Positions 36,190 through 44,875 of a stretch of DNA of 64,000 nucleotides are shown piece by piece. The DNA is taken from NCBI GenBank assembly GCA_016192425.1, contig JACPUE010000066.1, positions 35,306-99,305 of the forward strand, in the 5' to 3' direction. Under the pieces are notes generated by a model that worked only from the letters and a program-made list of their open reading frames with translations, was not told where the DNA came from and did not search any database. The stretch is from Burkholderiales bacterium. GTDB taxonomy: Bacteria > Pseudomonadota > Gammaproteobacteria > Burkholderiales > Burkholderiaceae_C. The translations under genes were made by a program, and so were the position numbers. Each line of letters begins with the position of its first letter. The stretch's first letter is position 1.

Positions 36190-38574
36190 ATGATTTTTCG
36201 GCCCAACATTTTTCTGATGGCGTTGCTGGTTTCGGCGTGTGCCACGGCGCAAGTCCCCGATCCTGCCGCTGCCAGCGCTGAGCAGCCAACGCAGGCCGCT
36301 GTACCGGCAGCGCCTGCATCGGGCACAGCCCCTGCGACCGAAAAGGGGACATCGACCAAGTCCCAGGACAAGCGACCGCCGGTCGGCAGTCGCCTTTTTC
36401 CTGGCAACGACACGCTGTTCAAAAACGACGTATCCCCCAAAGTGGACCCAGCGCTCGTTTCGGGGGACCGTGTGTCCCTCAATTTCGAGAACATTTCCGT
36501 CGGCAGTCTTGCATCGGCGCTGCTGGGTGATCTGCTCCAACTGAACTACACCATTGATGCAGGCGGCGACACGGTGGTGAGCCTGCATACCCGCCAGCCC
36601 TTGCCGCGAAACCAGGTGCTCGATGTACTCGACACCGTGCTTTTGCCGCATGACCTGGCCATCGTGCGCGACAGCGCCAACGTCTACCATGTCACCAAAC
36701 GCACAGTGACCGTGGGGTCGCGTCCCGTGGTGGGTTCCGCACGGTTCAAAGATCTGGCAGGTGCAGGCACAGTCATTGTGCCGCTCAACCACATAGGCGC
36801 CAGCGAAATGGCCAAGATACTGGCGCCCGTCGCGCCCAGGGAAGCCATTGTCTATGTGGACAGCATGCGCAACCTCCTGGTGTTGCAGGGCAGCAAGGCG
36901 CAATTGGGCGGCTGGCTGGAACTGGTGGAAGCCTTCGACGTCGATTTTCTGGCAGGCATGTCTCTGGGCGTGTTCGTGCTGGAAAACGCCAGTGTCGGTG
37001 TGGTGCGCGACGCATTGCAGGCACTGATTGGGGGGGATGCTTCTGCCAGCAGCCCTTACGGCAACACCTCCATCGGCAATGCCCCAGGCGGCGCCCAGGG
37101 TGCAGCACTTCCCGCCGCAGCGGCCAACATGTTTGGCATGGCAGCCGCCAATTCGGGTGCCACTGCGGGAGCAGCACAGCAGGCCAACCCCTTGCACGGG
37201 CTTGTGCGCGTGATTCCGGTCGAACGGCTCAATGCGCTGGTGGTGGTCACGCCGCGCAGCCAGATCCTCAGCCAGGTGGAAACCTGGATCCGGCGCCTGG
37301 ATCGTCCCATGGACGCGCTGGAAGCCAACCTGTTTGTGTACCCTGTGCAAAACGGCTCTGCCACCCATTTGGCTGAAATGCTCAATGGGCTGTTTGGCAG
37401 CGGCGCTGGTGGGGCCAAATCGGGTGTGGCAGCAGGCAATGCCCCCGCGCAGTTCACATCAGCCGCAGGAACTGGATCCACGGGAACCCTTGCCACTGGC
37501 AGCAGTAAAACCGCTACCACAAGCGGCACCACCATGGCAGCCACGGGCAGCATGCCATCGGCTGTTCAAAACAGTGCAAACGCCACCAATGCTGCCACCA
37601 CTACGGTCAGCCAACTTGACGGCAATGTGCGCGTGGTGGCAGACGAAAAGCGCAATGCGCTGTTGATCCGTGCGCCGCGGACCGAATACCGCCGCATTGA
37701 GCAGGCCTTGCGTGAGCTGGACAAGGCGCCTACCCAGGTGCTCATCGAAGCCAGCATTGTCGAAGTCAGCCTCACCGGAAACCTTGCCTATGGTGTGGAG
37801 TGGTTCGTACAGAACAGTCTGGGCGGTGGCCGTGAAGGCAATGCGCTGCTGAATATGCGGGAAAGCGGCTCCATCGGCCCCTCGCAGCCGGGTTTTTCCT
37901 ACACCATACTCAACAAGGCGGGCACCATCCGTGCCACGCTGAATGCGCTGGCAGAAAAATCCCAACTGCGCGTGCTGTCCAACCCCACGGTGCTGGTGCT
38001 GGACAACCACAATGCCACCATCCAAATTGGCAACCAGCAGCCTGTCAAAAGCGCTACCACATCGTCCGGCACCTTGGTCACGGAGTCCATCACCTACAAG
38101 GACACGGGTGTGATGCTGTCCGTTACGCCATCAGTCAATGCGGGCGGCCTGATCACCATGGACATCATGCAGCAGGTGACCGACGTGGGTGAAATTGATG
38201 CAGCCACGAAGCAGCGGAATTTCATGACCCGCCAGATTCAGAGCAAGGTCGCAGTGCGTTCCGGTGAGCCGGTCGTGCTGGGCGGTTTGATACGGGAGAA
38301 CGCGACCAACGGCAGCTCAGGGGTGCCGTTGCTGTCGGAAATCCCGGTGCTTGGCGCCTTGTTTGGTACCAACAGCGCAAAGAGCAATCGCACCGAACTG
38401 CTGGTGCTGCTCACCCCGCGCGCACTGGAAAACGACGACCAACTGCGCGCAGCCAGCGCCGAATTGCGCCAGCGCATGCGCGCCATTTCGCTGCAGCCGG
38501 CATTGCCGAGCCAGGGCAAGGAAGACGCGATGCCAGCCACAGGAACAGACCGATCCCCAACCCCTGCCCGCTGA
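36190..38574 (+). CDS. gspD: type II secretion secretin GspD
   Basis: A 794-residue outer-membrane channel. A lipoprotein-type signal ends LLVSAC (lipobox), so it may be lipidated and inserted without a separate pilotin. N0 (SLNFENISVGSLASALLGDL) and N1-N3 domains follow (YHVTKRTVTV; VIVPLNHIGASEMAKILAPV; LVRVIPVERLNALVVVTPRS). An unusually long Ala/Thr/Gly/Ser-rich linker lies at about 415-475. The C-terminal secretin domain has VPLLSEIPVLGALFGTNS and RTELLVLLTPR. It closes the gsp operon, 48 bases after gspN. Confidence 0.95.
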   Translation: MIFRPNIFLMALLVSACATAQVPDPAAASAEQPTQAAVPAAPASGTAPATEKGTSTKSQDKRPPVGSRLFPGNDTLFKNDVSPKVDPALVSGDRVSLNFENISVGSLASALLGDLLQLNYTIDAGGDTVVSLHTRQPLPRNQVLDVLDTVLLPHDLAIVRDSANVYHVTKRTVTVGSRPVVGSARFKDLAGAGTVIVPLNHIGASEMAKILAPVAPREAIVYVDSMRNLLVLQGSKAQLGGWLELVEAFDVDFLAGMSLGVFVLENASVGVVRDALQALIGGDASASSPYGNTSIGNAPGGAQGAALPAAAANMFGMAAANSGATAGAAQQANPLHGLVRVIPVERLNALVVVTPRSQILSQVETWIRRLDRPMDALEANLFVYPVQNGSATHLAEMLNGLFGSGAGGAKSGVAAGNAPAQFTSAAGTGSTGTLATGSSKTATTSGTTMAATGSMPSAVQNSANATNAATTTVSQLDGNVRVVADEKRNALLIRAPRTEYRRIEQALRELDKAPTQVLIEASIVEVSLTGNLAYGVEWFVQNSLGGGREGNALLNMRESGSIGPSQPGFSYTILNKAGTIRATLNALAEKSQLRVLSNPTVLVLDNHNATIQIGNQQPVKSATTSSGTLVTESITYKDTGVMLSVTPSVNAGGLITMDIMQQVTDVGEIDAATKQRNFMTRQIQSKVAVRSGEPVVLGGLIRENATNGSSGVPLLSEIPVLGALFGTNSAKSNRTELLVLLTPRALENDDQLRAASAELRQRMRAISLQPALPSQGKEDAMPATGTDRSPTPAR

Positions 38575-38629
38575 CGCATTTGGCGGGTGCTTGATTGGCC
38601 TTGTCGGCCCTACTTTCTGGAGAACTAGC

Positions 38630-39067
38630 ATGAAATTGCCTCAATTCGAACGTCGTCGGGTACTTGGTTGCCTGGCTGTGCCGGTAGTGACTGCGCTGGC
38701 CGTGGGCCTGGCAGGCTGCGCCAGCACGCCATCACCAGCCAATGACCGCGAAGTTCTGCTGCAGCGCGCCAACGTTTTTTGGAAGGCCATGCTCGAAAAC
38801 GACATTGCCACCGCCTGGGCGCACGAGGAGCTGTCTCAAAAGCCAGGCTGGACCTTGCAGGCATATGCCAAGCGCGAGGGCATCGTCTACGAAAATGTGG
38901 AAGTGCGGGACGTCCGCTCCCTGGAAGGCGACCGCGCCGTGGTCAACGTCAAGGTCACCTATTCCGTGCCTGTACTGCGCATGAGCGGTCAGGAAGTGGT
39001 TCTGCAAGACGAGTGGGTGCGCCTGCAGGGGCAGTGGTACCACGCCGATCGCAAGAGCATTCTTTGA
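38630..39067 (+). CDS. small lipoprotein, NTF2-like, function unknown
   Basis: A 145-residue protein with a lipoprotein signal (MKLPQFERRRVLGCL...LAVGLAGC; mature Cys near residue 30). The mature part (VLLQRANVFWKAMLENDIAT to YHADRKSIL) has the alpha-then-beta order of NTF2-like or SnoaL-like folds. It follows gspD by 55 bases with GGAG upstream of the ATG and may be the last gene of the secretion operon. A possible role is as a secretin- or substrate-associated lipoprotein; nothing in the sequence proves it. Confidence 0.8.
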   Translation: MKLPQFERRRVLGCLAVPVVTALAVGLAGCASTPSPANDREVLLQRANVFWKAMLENDIATAWAHEELSQKPGWTLQAYAKREGIVYENVEVRDVRSLEGDRAVVNVKVTYSVPVLRMSGQEVVLQDEWVRLQGQWYHADRKSIL

Positions 39068-39088
39068 GGCGGACAAGGCTCCTTGCGC

Positions 39089-39110
39089 TTTGTTGTTATG
39101 TGGCAACAAA
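39089..39110. promoter_or_regulatory. inverted repeat upstream of the secreted-protein promoter
   Basis: TTTGTTG (39089-39095) and CAACAAA (39104-39110) form a 7 bp inverted repeat with an 8-base spacer, 34 bases before the -35 box at 39144. The stem is too AT-rich for a good terminator; an operator or activator site is possible. No known consensus recognised. Confidence 0.3.
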
Positions 39111-39143
39111 ACATCGGTGGGAAACATGAAACTGGTGCAAGGA

Positions 39144-39172
39144 TTGAAAACGGCAAATTCACCGGTTAAGAT
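39144..39172 (+). promoter_or_regulatory. sigma-70 promoter of the secreted-protein gene
   Basis: TTGAAA (39144-39149), exactly 17 bases, TAAGAT (39167-39172): 5/6 and 4/6 matches to consensus. Transcription would start near 39179, giving an ~78-base 5' leader. It is one of the best promoter matches seen in this window and separates this gene from the gsp operon. Confidence 0.65.
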
Positions 39173-39210
39173 AGCCGCAGCCCAAACGGTTTGACGGATG
39201 GGTTGCACAG

Positions 39211-39224
39211 CCCGCAAGAGCGGG
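39211..39224 (+). promoter_or_regulatory. 5' leader stem-loop
   Basis: CCCGC-AAGA-GCGGG forms a 5 bp GC stem with a four-base loop within the leader, about 32 bases before the ATG. It leaves the Shine-Dalgarno AAGGA (eight bases before the ATG) free. Such hairpins can stabilise abundant mRNAs; a weak attenuator is the alternative, as a T-rich stretch (CTTCTTTTTTCT) follows a few bases later. Confidence 0.4.
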
Positions 39225-39256
39225 AAGCTTCCTTCTTTTTTCTAAGGACATTTAAG

Positions 39257-40279
39257 ATGAAAAAATTTGCTCTGGCAGCCGTTGCGGCAGCTGCGCTGAC
39301 GGGTGGTGTGGCTCAGGCTTATACCGTCGGTACCTTCTCCAACGGTTTTGTGGTGCCCAACGTGATTCACAACGGCGCCGCCAACACGACCGCTGTGGGT
39401 ATTGTGAACCGCGGTGGACTCATTCCCGTGTTCTGGACCTGGTTTGACCAAAACTCCAACCACGGCGTGGACGGCTGCTTCCCCATGACCGCTAACCAGT
39501 ACAGCGGCATCAACTGGGCTGCCATCTCCGGCGTGGGCATGGAAGGCAAGCGCGGCTACATGGTGTTCTCCGTGGGTACCACTGCTGGTGGTGCAACTCC
39601 TGCCACGGTTTGCACGGCAGCTGGTGCGTCTACCCTGGCGGCTATTGGTCCTCTGGTTCAAATCTCTGCCAACGCCTTCTATGTGGACGTGGCTGGCAAG
39701 AGCGTGGCCTTCACGCCCGTGATCGACGGTCCTCTGGTTCTGGCTGCTGGTACCAACCTGACCACCATGGGTCCTACGAGCCTGCAACACGTGGCTGGTG
39801 CTGCTCTGGTCAATGGTACGGTTCCGACCGCGCCTGAACTGGCTGCTATTCCTTCCGCTGCTGGTACCAATGCCAACGTCCTGTGGGGTCGTGCCAACAC
39901 CACCTCCATGTCTCTGCGTTACTTCATCGACGGCACTGTCAACAGCGGCAACGACACCCGCATCGCAGTGTGGTCTACGGGTGACCAGCGCGGTACGCAC
40001 ACGGTCAACATCTATGACAACGCACAGAACCGCCAGTCTGTGAACTTCGTTCTGAACGAGAGCGAACTGTCGTGGTTCGATCCTGAAACCATCGCCGGCC
40101 GTCCTGCAGCCTACGTTGATGGCTTCATCGACTGGAACCCCTCTGCTGTGCCCGCAGGCTTCCCCGCAGGTGCTGCTGAGCCGGCTCTGAACGTTGGTGG
40201 TGGCGATGTGTACGCTTACTCTGTGGTGATCGCACCGGCCTTCGGCGCTGTGCAGTCCCTGCTGGGCGCGCACCGTTAA
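39257..40279 (+). CDS. abundant secreted protein, candidate surface-layer (S-layer) protein
   Basis: A 340-residue protein with a clear Sec signal (1-21, ending VAQA); the mature part is 319 residues, about 33 kDa. It is rich in Ala, Gly, Val, Thr and Asn, has only two lysines after the signal, and has two cysteines (74 and 119) that could pair. It has no membrane helix and no enzyme motif. Codon use differs sharply from its neighbours: GCT, GGT, ACC, CTG and CGT dominate over GCC/GCG and GGC, as in very highly expressed genes. It has its own promoter and a strong terminator. It lies beside the type II secretion operon within a polysaccharide locus. I do not recognise a family; the S-layer role is inference from these traits. 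Confidence 0.8.
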   Translation: MKKFALAAVAAAALTGGVAQAYTVGTFSNGFVVPNVIHNGAANTTAVGIVNRGGLIPVFWTWFDQNSNHGVDGCFPMTANQYSGINWAAISGVGMEGKRGYMVFSVGTTAGGATPATVCTAAGASTLAAIGPLVQISANAFYVDVAGKSVAFTPVIDGPLVLAAGTNLTTMGPTSLQHVAGAALVNGTVPTAPELAAIPSAAGTNANVLWGRANTTSMSLRYFIDGTVNSGNDTRIAVWSTGDQRGTHTVNIYDNAQNRQSVNFVLNESELSWFDPETIAGRPAAYVDGFIDWNPSAVPAGFPAGAAEPALNVGGGDVYAYSVVIAPAFGAVQSLLGAHR

Positions 40280-40335
40280 TGCCTGAAAGTGCGGCGCACG
40301 CCGCACTTGATATGCATCAACCAAGGGCTTTGCCC

Positions 40336-40374
40336 GCAAAAACAAATAGCGCCAATGGCGCTATTTGTTTTTGC
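40336..40374. terminator. strong bidirectional-type terminator after the secreted-protein gene
   Basis: An 18 bp perfect inverted repeat around the loop AAT: GCAAAAACAAATAGCGCC (40336-40353) and GGCGCTATTTGTTTTTGC (40357-40374). A GC-rich inner stem flanked by A- and T-runs is the classic rho-independent layout. It lies 57 bases after the stop and only 23 bases before the next ATG, so downstream genes probably depend on read-through or on an unseen promoter. Confidence 0.9.
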
Positions 40375-40397
40375 GTGTCAAGAAAAGGGGTTTTGGA

Positions 40398-41555
40398 ATG
40401 AAATTTTGGCGTTTCCCCTGGAGGCTTGGGTTGGCCGCTGCTGTGGTGGCGCTGGCTGCATGCCAGTCTGCGCCGGTGCCACCGCAGGGTGCCCGTGGAG
40501 TGGATTCTGCCGCCGTCCCATCAGTGCAGTCGCAAACCCAGCGCACCGGAATCGATGTGCCCATGGCTTGGGGGGGGGAACTGCGCTGCAGCAAGACCGG
40601 ATGCCAGTTGGTGGCGGTGGAGCATGAAAAGAGCGCAGTGGTGCTCTACGAAATCAAGGACCGCAAGGCGCGTTTTCTGGACAGGCAGCCCCTCGCGTAC
40701 CACCCGGATAGCGCGATTTGGCTGGCAGATGACTTGGTGGTTGCGGCTGTAGAAACCAGTTTCAGTCTGGATGTGTTTCGCATTGTGCAAGGGCGTTTGC
40801 GGCGCATAGACCAGATTTCCATCGGCATTGCACCGCGTGATGTGGTGTTGATCCAGGCTTCTGAAGGACGTTATCGGCTGCTGGCCGCGCCTTATTCAGG
40901 GAAGGACGTGGAGTGGGTGGACTACACACCAGGGCACCCTGAAAAAACGCAAACACACCGTGTGGCTTGGTGCGAGGCGCCTTGGCACCCTGTGCGCGTG
41001 CAGCGTGCGCCCGGAGCTCCGCAAGGTGGGGTCGTGGCAGCTTGCCTGGACGCGCAGCGTGTTGTCTTTGCCCCAGAAACCAATTTGCTGGGCACTGCGC
41101 AGACGCTGTTCAAAGTGCCGTCAGAAGTGCGCATTATTCCGCGCCATGCCCGGCCCTCGCCGTCGGGGCGTTGGCTATACGCGGCACTGGAGACTGGTGG
41201 GCGCAATGTGCGTTTTGATATGGACAGTGGGGAACTTCACTGGGTAGAAGCGGCTCTGCCGGTGGGCACTGTGGCGGTGTTGCCGCTGGCCGACGATCTG
41301 GTGGTCTGGGCCGCAGATTCACGTTTGTACCTGCAGCGCTTGGGTGCGAGCGGTGAAGTACTGGAAACGCGCTGGCTACCGGTAGACGGCTTTGCCACAG
41401 GCTTGCAGTTGGTGGATGCCGACCAAGATGGTGTGCAAGACCTGGTGGTATACAACTCTGCCGCATTGCCCAAGAAAATGGGTGTCGAAATTATTTATGG
41501 ACCGCTGTGGGAGCAGGCGCAACCCCACATGCCACAAAAGGAAGCAAAAAAGTGA
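40398..41555 (+). CDS. lipoprotein with VCBS/FG-GAP-like beta-propeller features
   Basis: A 385-residue lipoprotein: signal MKFWRFPWRLGLAAAVVALAAC with lipobox LAAC. The mature part is a run of short beta-strand repeats (for example AIWLADDLVVAAVETSFSLD, VAVLPLADDLVVWAADSRLY) ending in DADQDGVQDLVV, a calcium-binding-type DxDxDG loop typical of FG-GAP/VCBS propeller blades. AGGGG lies upstream of the ATG. Its stop overlaps the next gene (GTGA). A role in assembling or anchoring the secreted protein is a context-based guess. Confidence 0.8.
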   Translation: MKFWRFPWRLGLAAAVVALAACQSAPVPPQGARGVDSAAVPSVQSQTQRTGIDVPMAWGGELRCSKTGCQLVAVEHEKSAVVLYEIKDRKARFLDRQPLAYHPDSAIWLADDLVVAAVETSFSLDVFRIVQGRLRRIDQISIGIAPRDVVLIQASEGRYRLLAAPYSGKDVEWVDYTPGHPEKTQTHRVAWCEAPWHPVRVQRAPGAPQGGVVAACLDAQRVVFAPETNLLGTAQTLFKVPSEVRIIPRHARPSPSGRWLYAALETGGRNVRFDMDSGELHWVEAALPVGTVAVLPLADDLVVWAADSRLYLQRLGASGEVLETRWLPVDGFATGLQLVDADQDGVQDLVVYNSAALPKKMGVEIIYGPLWEQAQPHMPQKEAKK

Positions 41556-42508
41556 AGGGAAAATTCAAACAATTTGCAACGGCCATGCTGTGCATGGTGC
41601 TGGTTTCGGCTTGGGCGCAGCCTGCCGAGACACCCAAGCCACTGGCCCGCATGGCCAATGGCGAGGTGGTGAGCGATAAGGATCTGGCCGATTATCTGGA
41701 GCGGCGCATGGATCTTCGTCCGGTTGCGCGCAATGCCTGGGGTGTTGAGGCTACGGTGCAGGAAATGGCCATGACCCGCGTGTTGGTTCTCGAAGGGGAG
41801 CGCCTGGGGGTTCCCCGCAAGGCCGCAGAAGGTGCCCGCGAGCGTTTCGACGATGTCTACGGTTTGTCGGTCTATAGAAAACAGGCCCCCGCCTGTGAGG
41901 CACCCGCCAATGAGGAGGAGGCGCGCAGGTACTTCGATGCGCACCCCAAGGCGTTTGGGCTGCCGGTGCAAGCGCGCGTGCAGCGTGTGATCCTGCCGGC
42001 AAAAACACAAATCGCTGGTATGTCGGCCATGGCATGGCTGCAGGAACAGGCAGGCTTTGTGGCCAAGAAGCAGCGCCAGTTTTCTGCGGTTGCGCAGCGG
42101 GCGCAGCTGGAGTATTCGCAGGACGTGCAAGGCGATCTGGGCTGGCTGTCGCTCGAAGGCGATCACCAGTTCATGCGTGCGTTGCAAACGGTTAAAGCGG
42201 GTGAATTGCTGGGGCCGGCACAGGATGGCGATTATGTGTACCTGTTTTCTGTGGAGCAACGGCGCGAGGCGCGCCAGCTCACATGGGAGGAGTCAAAGTC
42301 GTTTGCGAAGCAGCGTGCTGTTAGCTATTGCCGCGAAGAGGCGCAAACCAGCATGCGCACAGATTTGTTCAAGCAATACGGTGTTGAAATCGATCGACAG
42401 GCTATTCGTGAGTTGGTGGCCAAGGCCAATGCTGTGAGCGCCGACAAAGCCGAAGAAAAATCGGATGGCAAGCCGGATGCGCCAACAGACGCAAAGTCGA
42501 AACCATGA
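41552..42508 (+). CDS. periplasmic SurA/EpsD-like peptidyl-prolyl isomerase
   Basis: A 318-residue protein starting with GTG in a four-base overlap with the lipoprotein gene; AAGGA lies upstream. A Sec signal (to about residue 22, SAWAQP) is followed by a SurA-N-like helical part (LADYLERRMDLRPVARNAWG) and a rotamase-like middle (ARVQRVILPAKTQIAGMSAM, SQDVQGDLGWLSLEGDHQFM, AGELLGPAQDGDYVYLFSVE). A Lys/Asp/Ala tail ends it. The GDLGWL segment is typical of PpiC-type parvulins. Probable chaperone for an exported protein, most simply the abundant secreted protein encoded upstream. Confidence 0.82.
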   Translation: MKGKFKQFATAMLCMVLVSAWAQPAETPKPLARMANGEVVSDKDLADYLERRMDLRPVARNAWGVEATVQEMAMTRVLVLEGERLGVPRKAAEGARERFDDVYGLSVYRKQAPACEAPANEEEARRYFDAHPKAFGLPVQARVQRVILPAKTQIAGMSAMAWLQEQAGFVAKKQRQFSAVAQRAQLEYSQDVQGDLGWLSLEGDHQFMRALQTVKAGELLGPAQDGDYVYLFSVEQRREARQLTWEESKSFAKQRAVSYCREEAQTSMRTDLFKQYGVEIDRQAIRELVAKANAVSADKAEEKSDGKPDAPTDAKSKP

Positions 42509-42588
42509 GGGACATGCAGATCAGGGCTTCCGGCAGGACGATTTGCTAGAATCCCGCGTTTGCCTAGTAGGGGCTTCTGCTGCAGTGC

Positions 42589-43566
42589 ATGGCTGATATT
42601 CAAGCGTCTGTATTAATACCAGTCAAAAATGGCGGTTCCCTGCTGAACGAGGTGCTGGATGCAGTGCTGGCTCAGCAAACACCATGGCCTTTCGAAGTCA
42701 TTGTGGTGGATTCTGGTTCGCGGGACAACTCCGTCGAACAAGTGCGCCAGCGGGGTGTGCGGGTGGAGCAGATTGCTCCTTCCGAGTTTGGTCATGGGCG
42801 CACGCGCAACTACCTTGCCAGCTTGTCGCAAGGCAACTTCTTGGTGTTCATCACGCAGGATGCACGCCCGGCCGATGCGCACTGGCTGCAGCGCCTGGTA
42901 GAAGGCTGTGACAGTGCGCCCGATGTGGCAGGCGCTTTTGGCCCGCACCGCGCGCACCCTGGTGCGCGGCTGGTGACACAGCGGGAACTGCAAGAGCATT
43001 TTGCGGGTTTCGGTAATACGCTTTCCAGGGTGCGTATGGAAGACCGCGAGCGCTTTGACCGCGAAGTCGGCCATCGGCAGTTTCTGCACTTTTTTTCTAA
43101 CAACAATTCTTGCCTGCGCCGCACGGTGTGGGAGCGTCTGCCGTTTCCGGACGTGATGTTTGCCGAAGACCAGACCTGGATGCTGGCAGCCATCAAGGCT
43201 GGGTATTCCAAGGCCTATGTGCCAGAGGCGGCGGTTTACCACTCCCACGATTTTGGTGTGTGGGAGACGCTGCAGCGCAATTTTGATGAAGCCAGCTCCT
43301 TTCAGCGCGATTTTGGCTATGAAATCCAACGCAGCCTTTGGCGCGCGCTGGCCAGTGCCGTGCTTTTGGCGAGGCGGGATGCGCGGTGGCTGCGTCAAGC
43401 CGGGGTGGGCGGCATTTCGTGGGTTAAGCAATCCGTTTACATGGCCGCCATCGAATTGGCACGAACCTTGGGCCAGTTCCTGGGCACGCGGCATCGGCGT
43501 TTGCCAGGCTGGTTGCTGGGGGTCATTTCGCGCGACCAGGCGCTGCAGCGTGGTCGTACCGCCTAG
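42589..43566 (+). CDS. family 2 glycosyltransferase, rhamnosyltransferase-like
   Basis: A 325-residue GT-A enzyme: SVLIPVKNGGSLLNEVLDAV, VVDSGSRDNSVEQVRQRG, the rhamnosyltransferase-type FGHGRTRNYLASLSQGNFLV, then ITQDARPADAHWLQRLVEG (metal site) and VMFAEDQTWMLAAIKAGY. The C-terminal ~90 residues are helical. Substrate dTDP-rhamnose is likely because the rfb operon is in the same locus. The start ATG at 42589 follows an 80-base gap with a TAGAAT -10-like box near 42545. Confidence 0.88.
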   Translation: MADIQASVLIPVKNGGSLLNEVLDAVLAQQTPWPFEVIVVDSGSRDNSVEQVRQRGVRVEQIAPSEFGHGRTRNYLASLSQGNFLVFITQDARPADAHWLQRLVEGCDSAPDVAGAFGPHRAHPGARLVTQRELQEHFAGFGNTLSRVRMEDRERFDREVGHRQFLHFFSNNNSCLRRTVWERLPFPDVMFAEDQTWMLAAIKAGYSKAYVPEAAVYHSHDFGVWETLQRNFDEASSFQRDFGYEIQRSLWRALASAVLLARRDARWLRQAGVGGISWVKQSVYMAAIELARTLGQFLGTRHRRLPGWLLGVISRDQALQRGRTA

Positions 43567-43630
43567 CCTTGTGCAGTGGGCTGAGTGCCTGGCGCAGACG
43601 GCCGGGTCTTGATATCAGATTTGGGGAAAT

Positions 43631-44875
43631 ATGTTCGGATCATTCGTGCGGCGCATGCGCCGAGTATCGGAGTTGATGCGACACCACGGGGTGTCGCGCA
43701 CGGCATCCATGGTCCTGCAGCGGCTGAGGTTTGGGCCCGGCGGTATTCTCAAAAGCCGCAACGTCTTTGCGCAATTTGATTTTGTTCGCGTAGAAAAGGT
43801 GCAGCTGGCGTCGCAACCTGCACGCCCCAACACCTTGCTGTGGTTCATTCCGGATTTCAACATCGGCTCAGGTGGGCACCAGACGATCTTTCGCACGATC
43901 TGGCATCTGGAGCGCATGGGCTGGGAGTCAGGCATCGTGATTGTGAGCCCCACCGTGCATGCCACGGCTGAAGCAGCCCACCACGATATTTGCGAGCATT
44001 TCTTTCCCCTGCAGGCCAAGGTGTATGTGGGTTTCGATGGGTTGCCCAGCAGCGAGTTTGTCATTGCCACGGGCTGGCAGACGGCATATCCGGTGCGGGC
44101 CGTGGTGGGTTCGGCAAAGAAGCTCTACTTTGTGCAGGATTTTGAGCCGGGCTTCTACCCCACGGGAACGGAGTCGGTGTTGGCAGACAACACGTACCAC
44201 TTTGGGTTTTTTGGTATCACTGCCGGCGGTTGGTTGGCGCGCAAGTTGAAGACCGAATACGGTATGCAGACGCACGCCATCAGTTTTGGCGTGGATCATG
44301 AGCTGTATCGCCAGCGGCCCCGGCGTGAGCCGCAGATCAAGCGCGTGTTCTTCTATGCACGCCCTCCCACGCCACGGCGCGCTTTTGAATTTGGGCTGCT
44401 GGTGCTGGAGGCTGTTTCGCGCAAGCTTCCTGAAACCCAGTTCATTCTGGCTGGATGGGATGTGGGCGATTACCATATTCCGTTTCCACATCTCGCCGCA
44501 GGTGTGATCACGCCAGAAGAGTTGGCCGATGTGTTCAGCCAATGCGATGCAGCGCTGGTGATGTCGTTGACCAATCTGTCCTTGATGCCCCTGGAGGTGA
44601 TGGCTGCCGGCTGCGCAGTGGTGTCCAACCGTGGGGAATGCGTGGAGTGGCTGCTCCATGACCAAGTGGCTTTGTTGACAGATCCGACAGTAGAGGCTTT
44701 GTCAGCGGCACTGTGCCATCTGCTGGAGGATGATGCTGCGCGCAAGGCCTTGGCCAGCCGGGGGCAGGAATTTGCGCGCCAGCAGCACTGGCAGGCCTCG
44801 GCTGAGGCGTTTGAGCAGGGTCTGCTGGCGGCGCGCAAGCAACTGCCAGCGGCCACAGCGGGAATGGCGCCATGA
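43631..44875 (+). CDS. family 4 glycosyltransferase, WsaF-like
   Basis: A 414-residue GT-B enzyme. The N-terminal half has LLWFIPDFNIGSGGHQTIFR and TGWQTAYPVRAVVGSAKKLY. The C-terminal donor half has KRVFFYARPPTPRRAFEFGL, AGVITPEELADVFSQCDAAL and SLMPLEVMAAGCAVVSNRGE. These segments resemble WsaF rhamnosyltransferases, which build the rhamnan of an S-layer glycoprotein in Geobacillus; I use the name only for family likeness. It overlaps wzm by four bases. Confidence 0.87.
   Translation: MFGSFVRRMRRVSELMRHHGVSRTASMVLQRLRFGPGGILKSRNVFAQFDFVRVEKVQLASQPARPNTLLWFIPDFNIGSGGHQTIFRTIWHLERMGWESGIVIVSPTVHATAEAAHHDICEHFFPLQAKVYVGFDGLPSSEFVIATGWQTAYPVRAVVGSAKKLYFVQDFEPGFYPTGTESVLADNTYHFGFFGITAGGWLARKLKTEYGMQTHAISFGVDHELYRQRPRREPQIKRVFFYARPPTPRRAFEFGLLVLEAVSRKLPETQFILAGWDVGDYHIPFPHLAAGVITPEELADVFSQCDAALVMSLTNLSLMPLEVMAAGCAVVSNRGECVEWLLHDQVALLTDPTVEALSAALCHLLEDDAARKALASRGQEFARQQHWQASAEAFEQGLLAARKQLPAATAGMAP

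Noticed and set aside
39242..40345. 367-codon minus-strand frame opposite the abundant secreted protein gene
   Set aside because: The plus strand has a promoter, Shine-Dalgarno, signal peptide and terminator; the minus frame has none of these.
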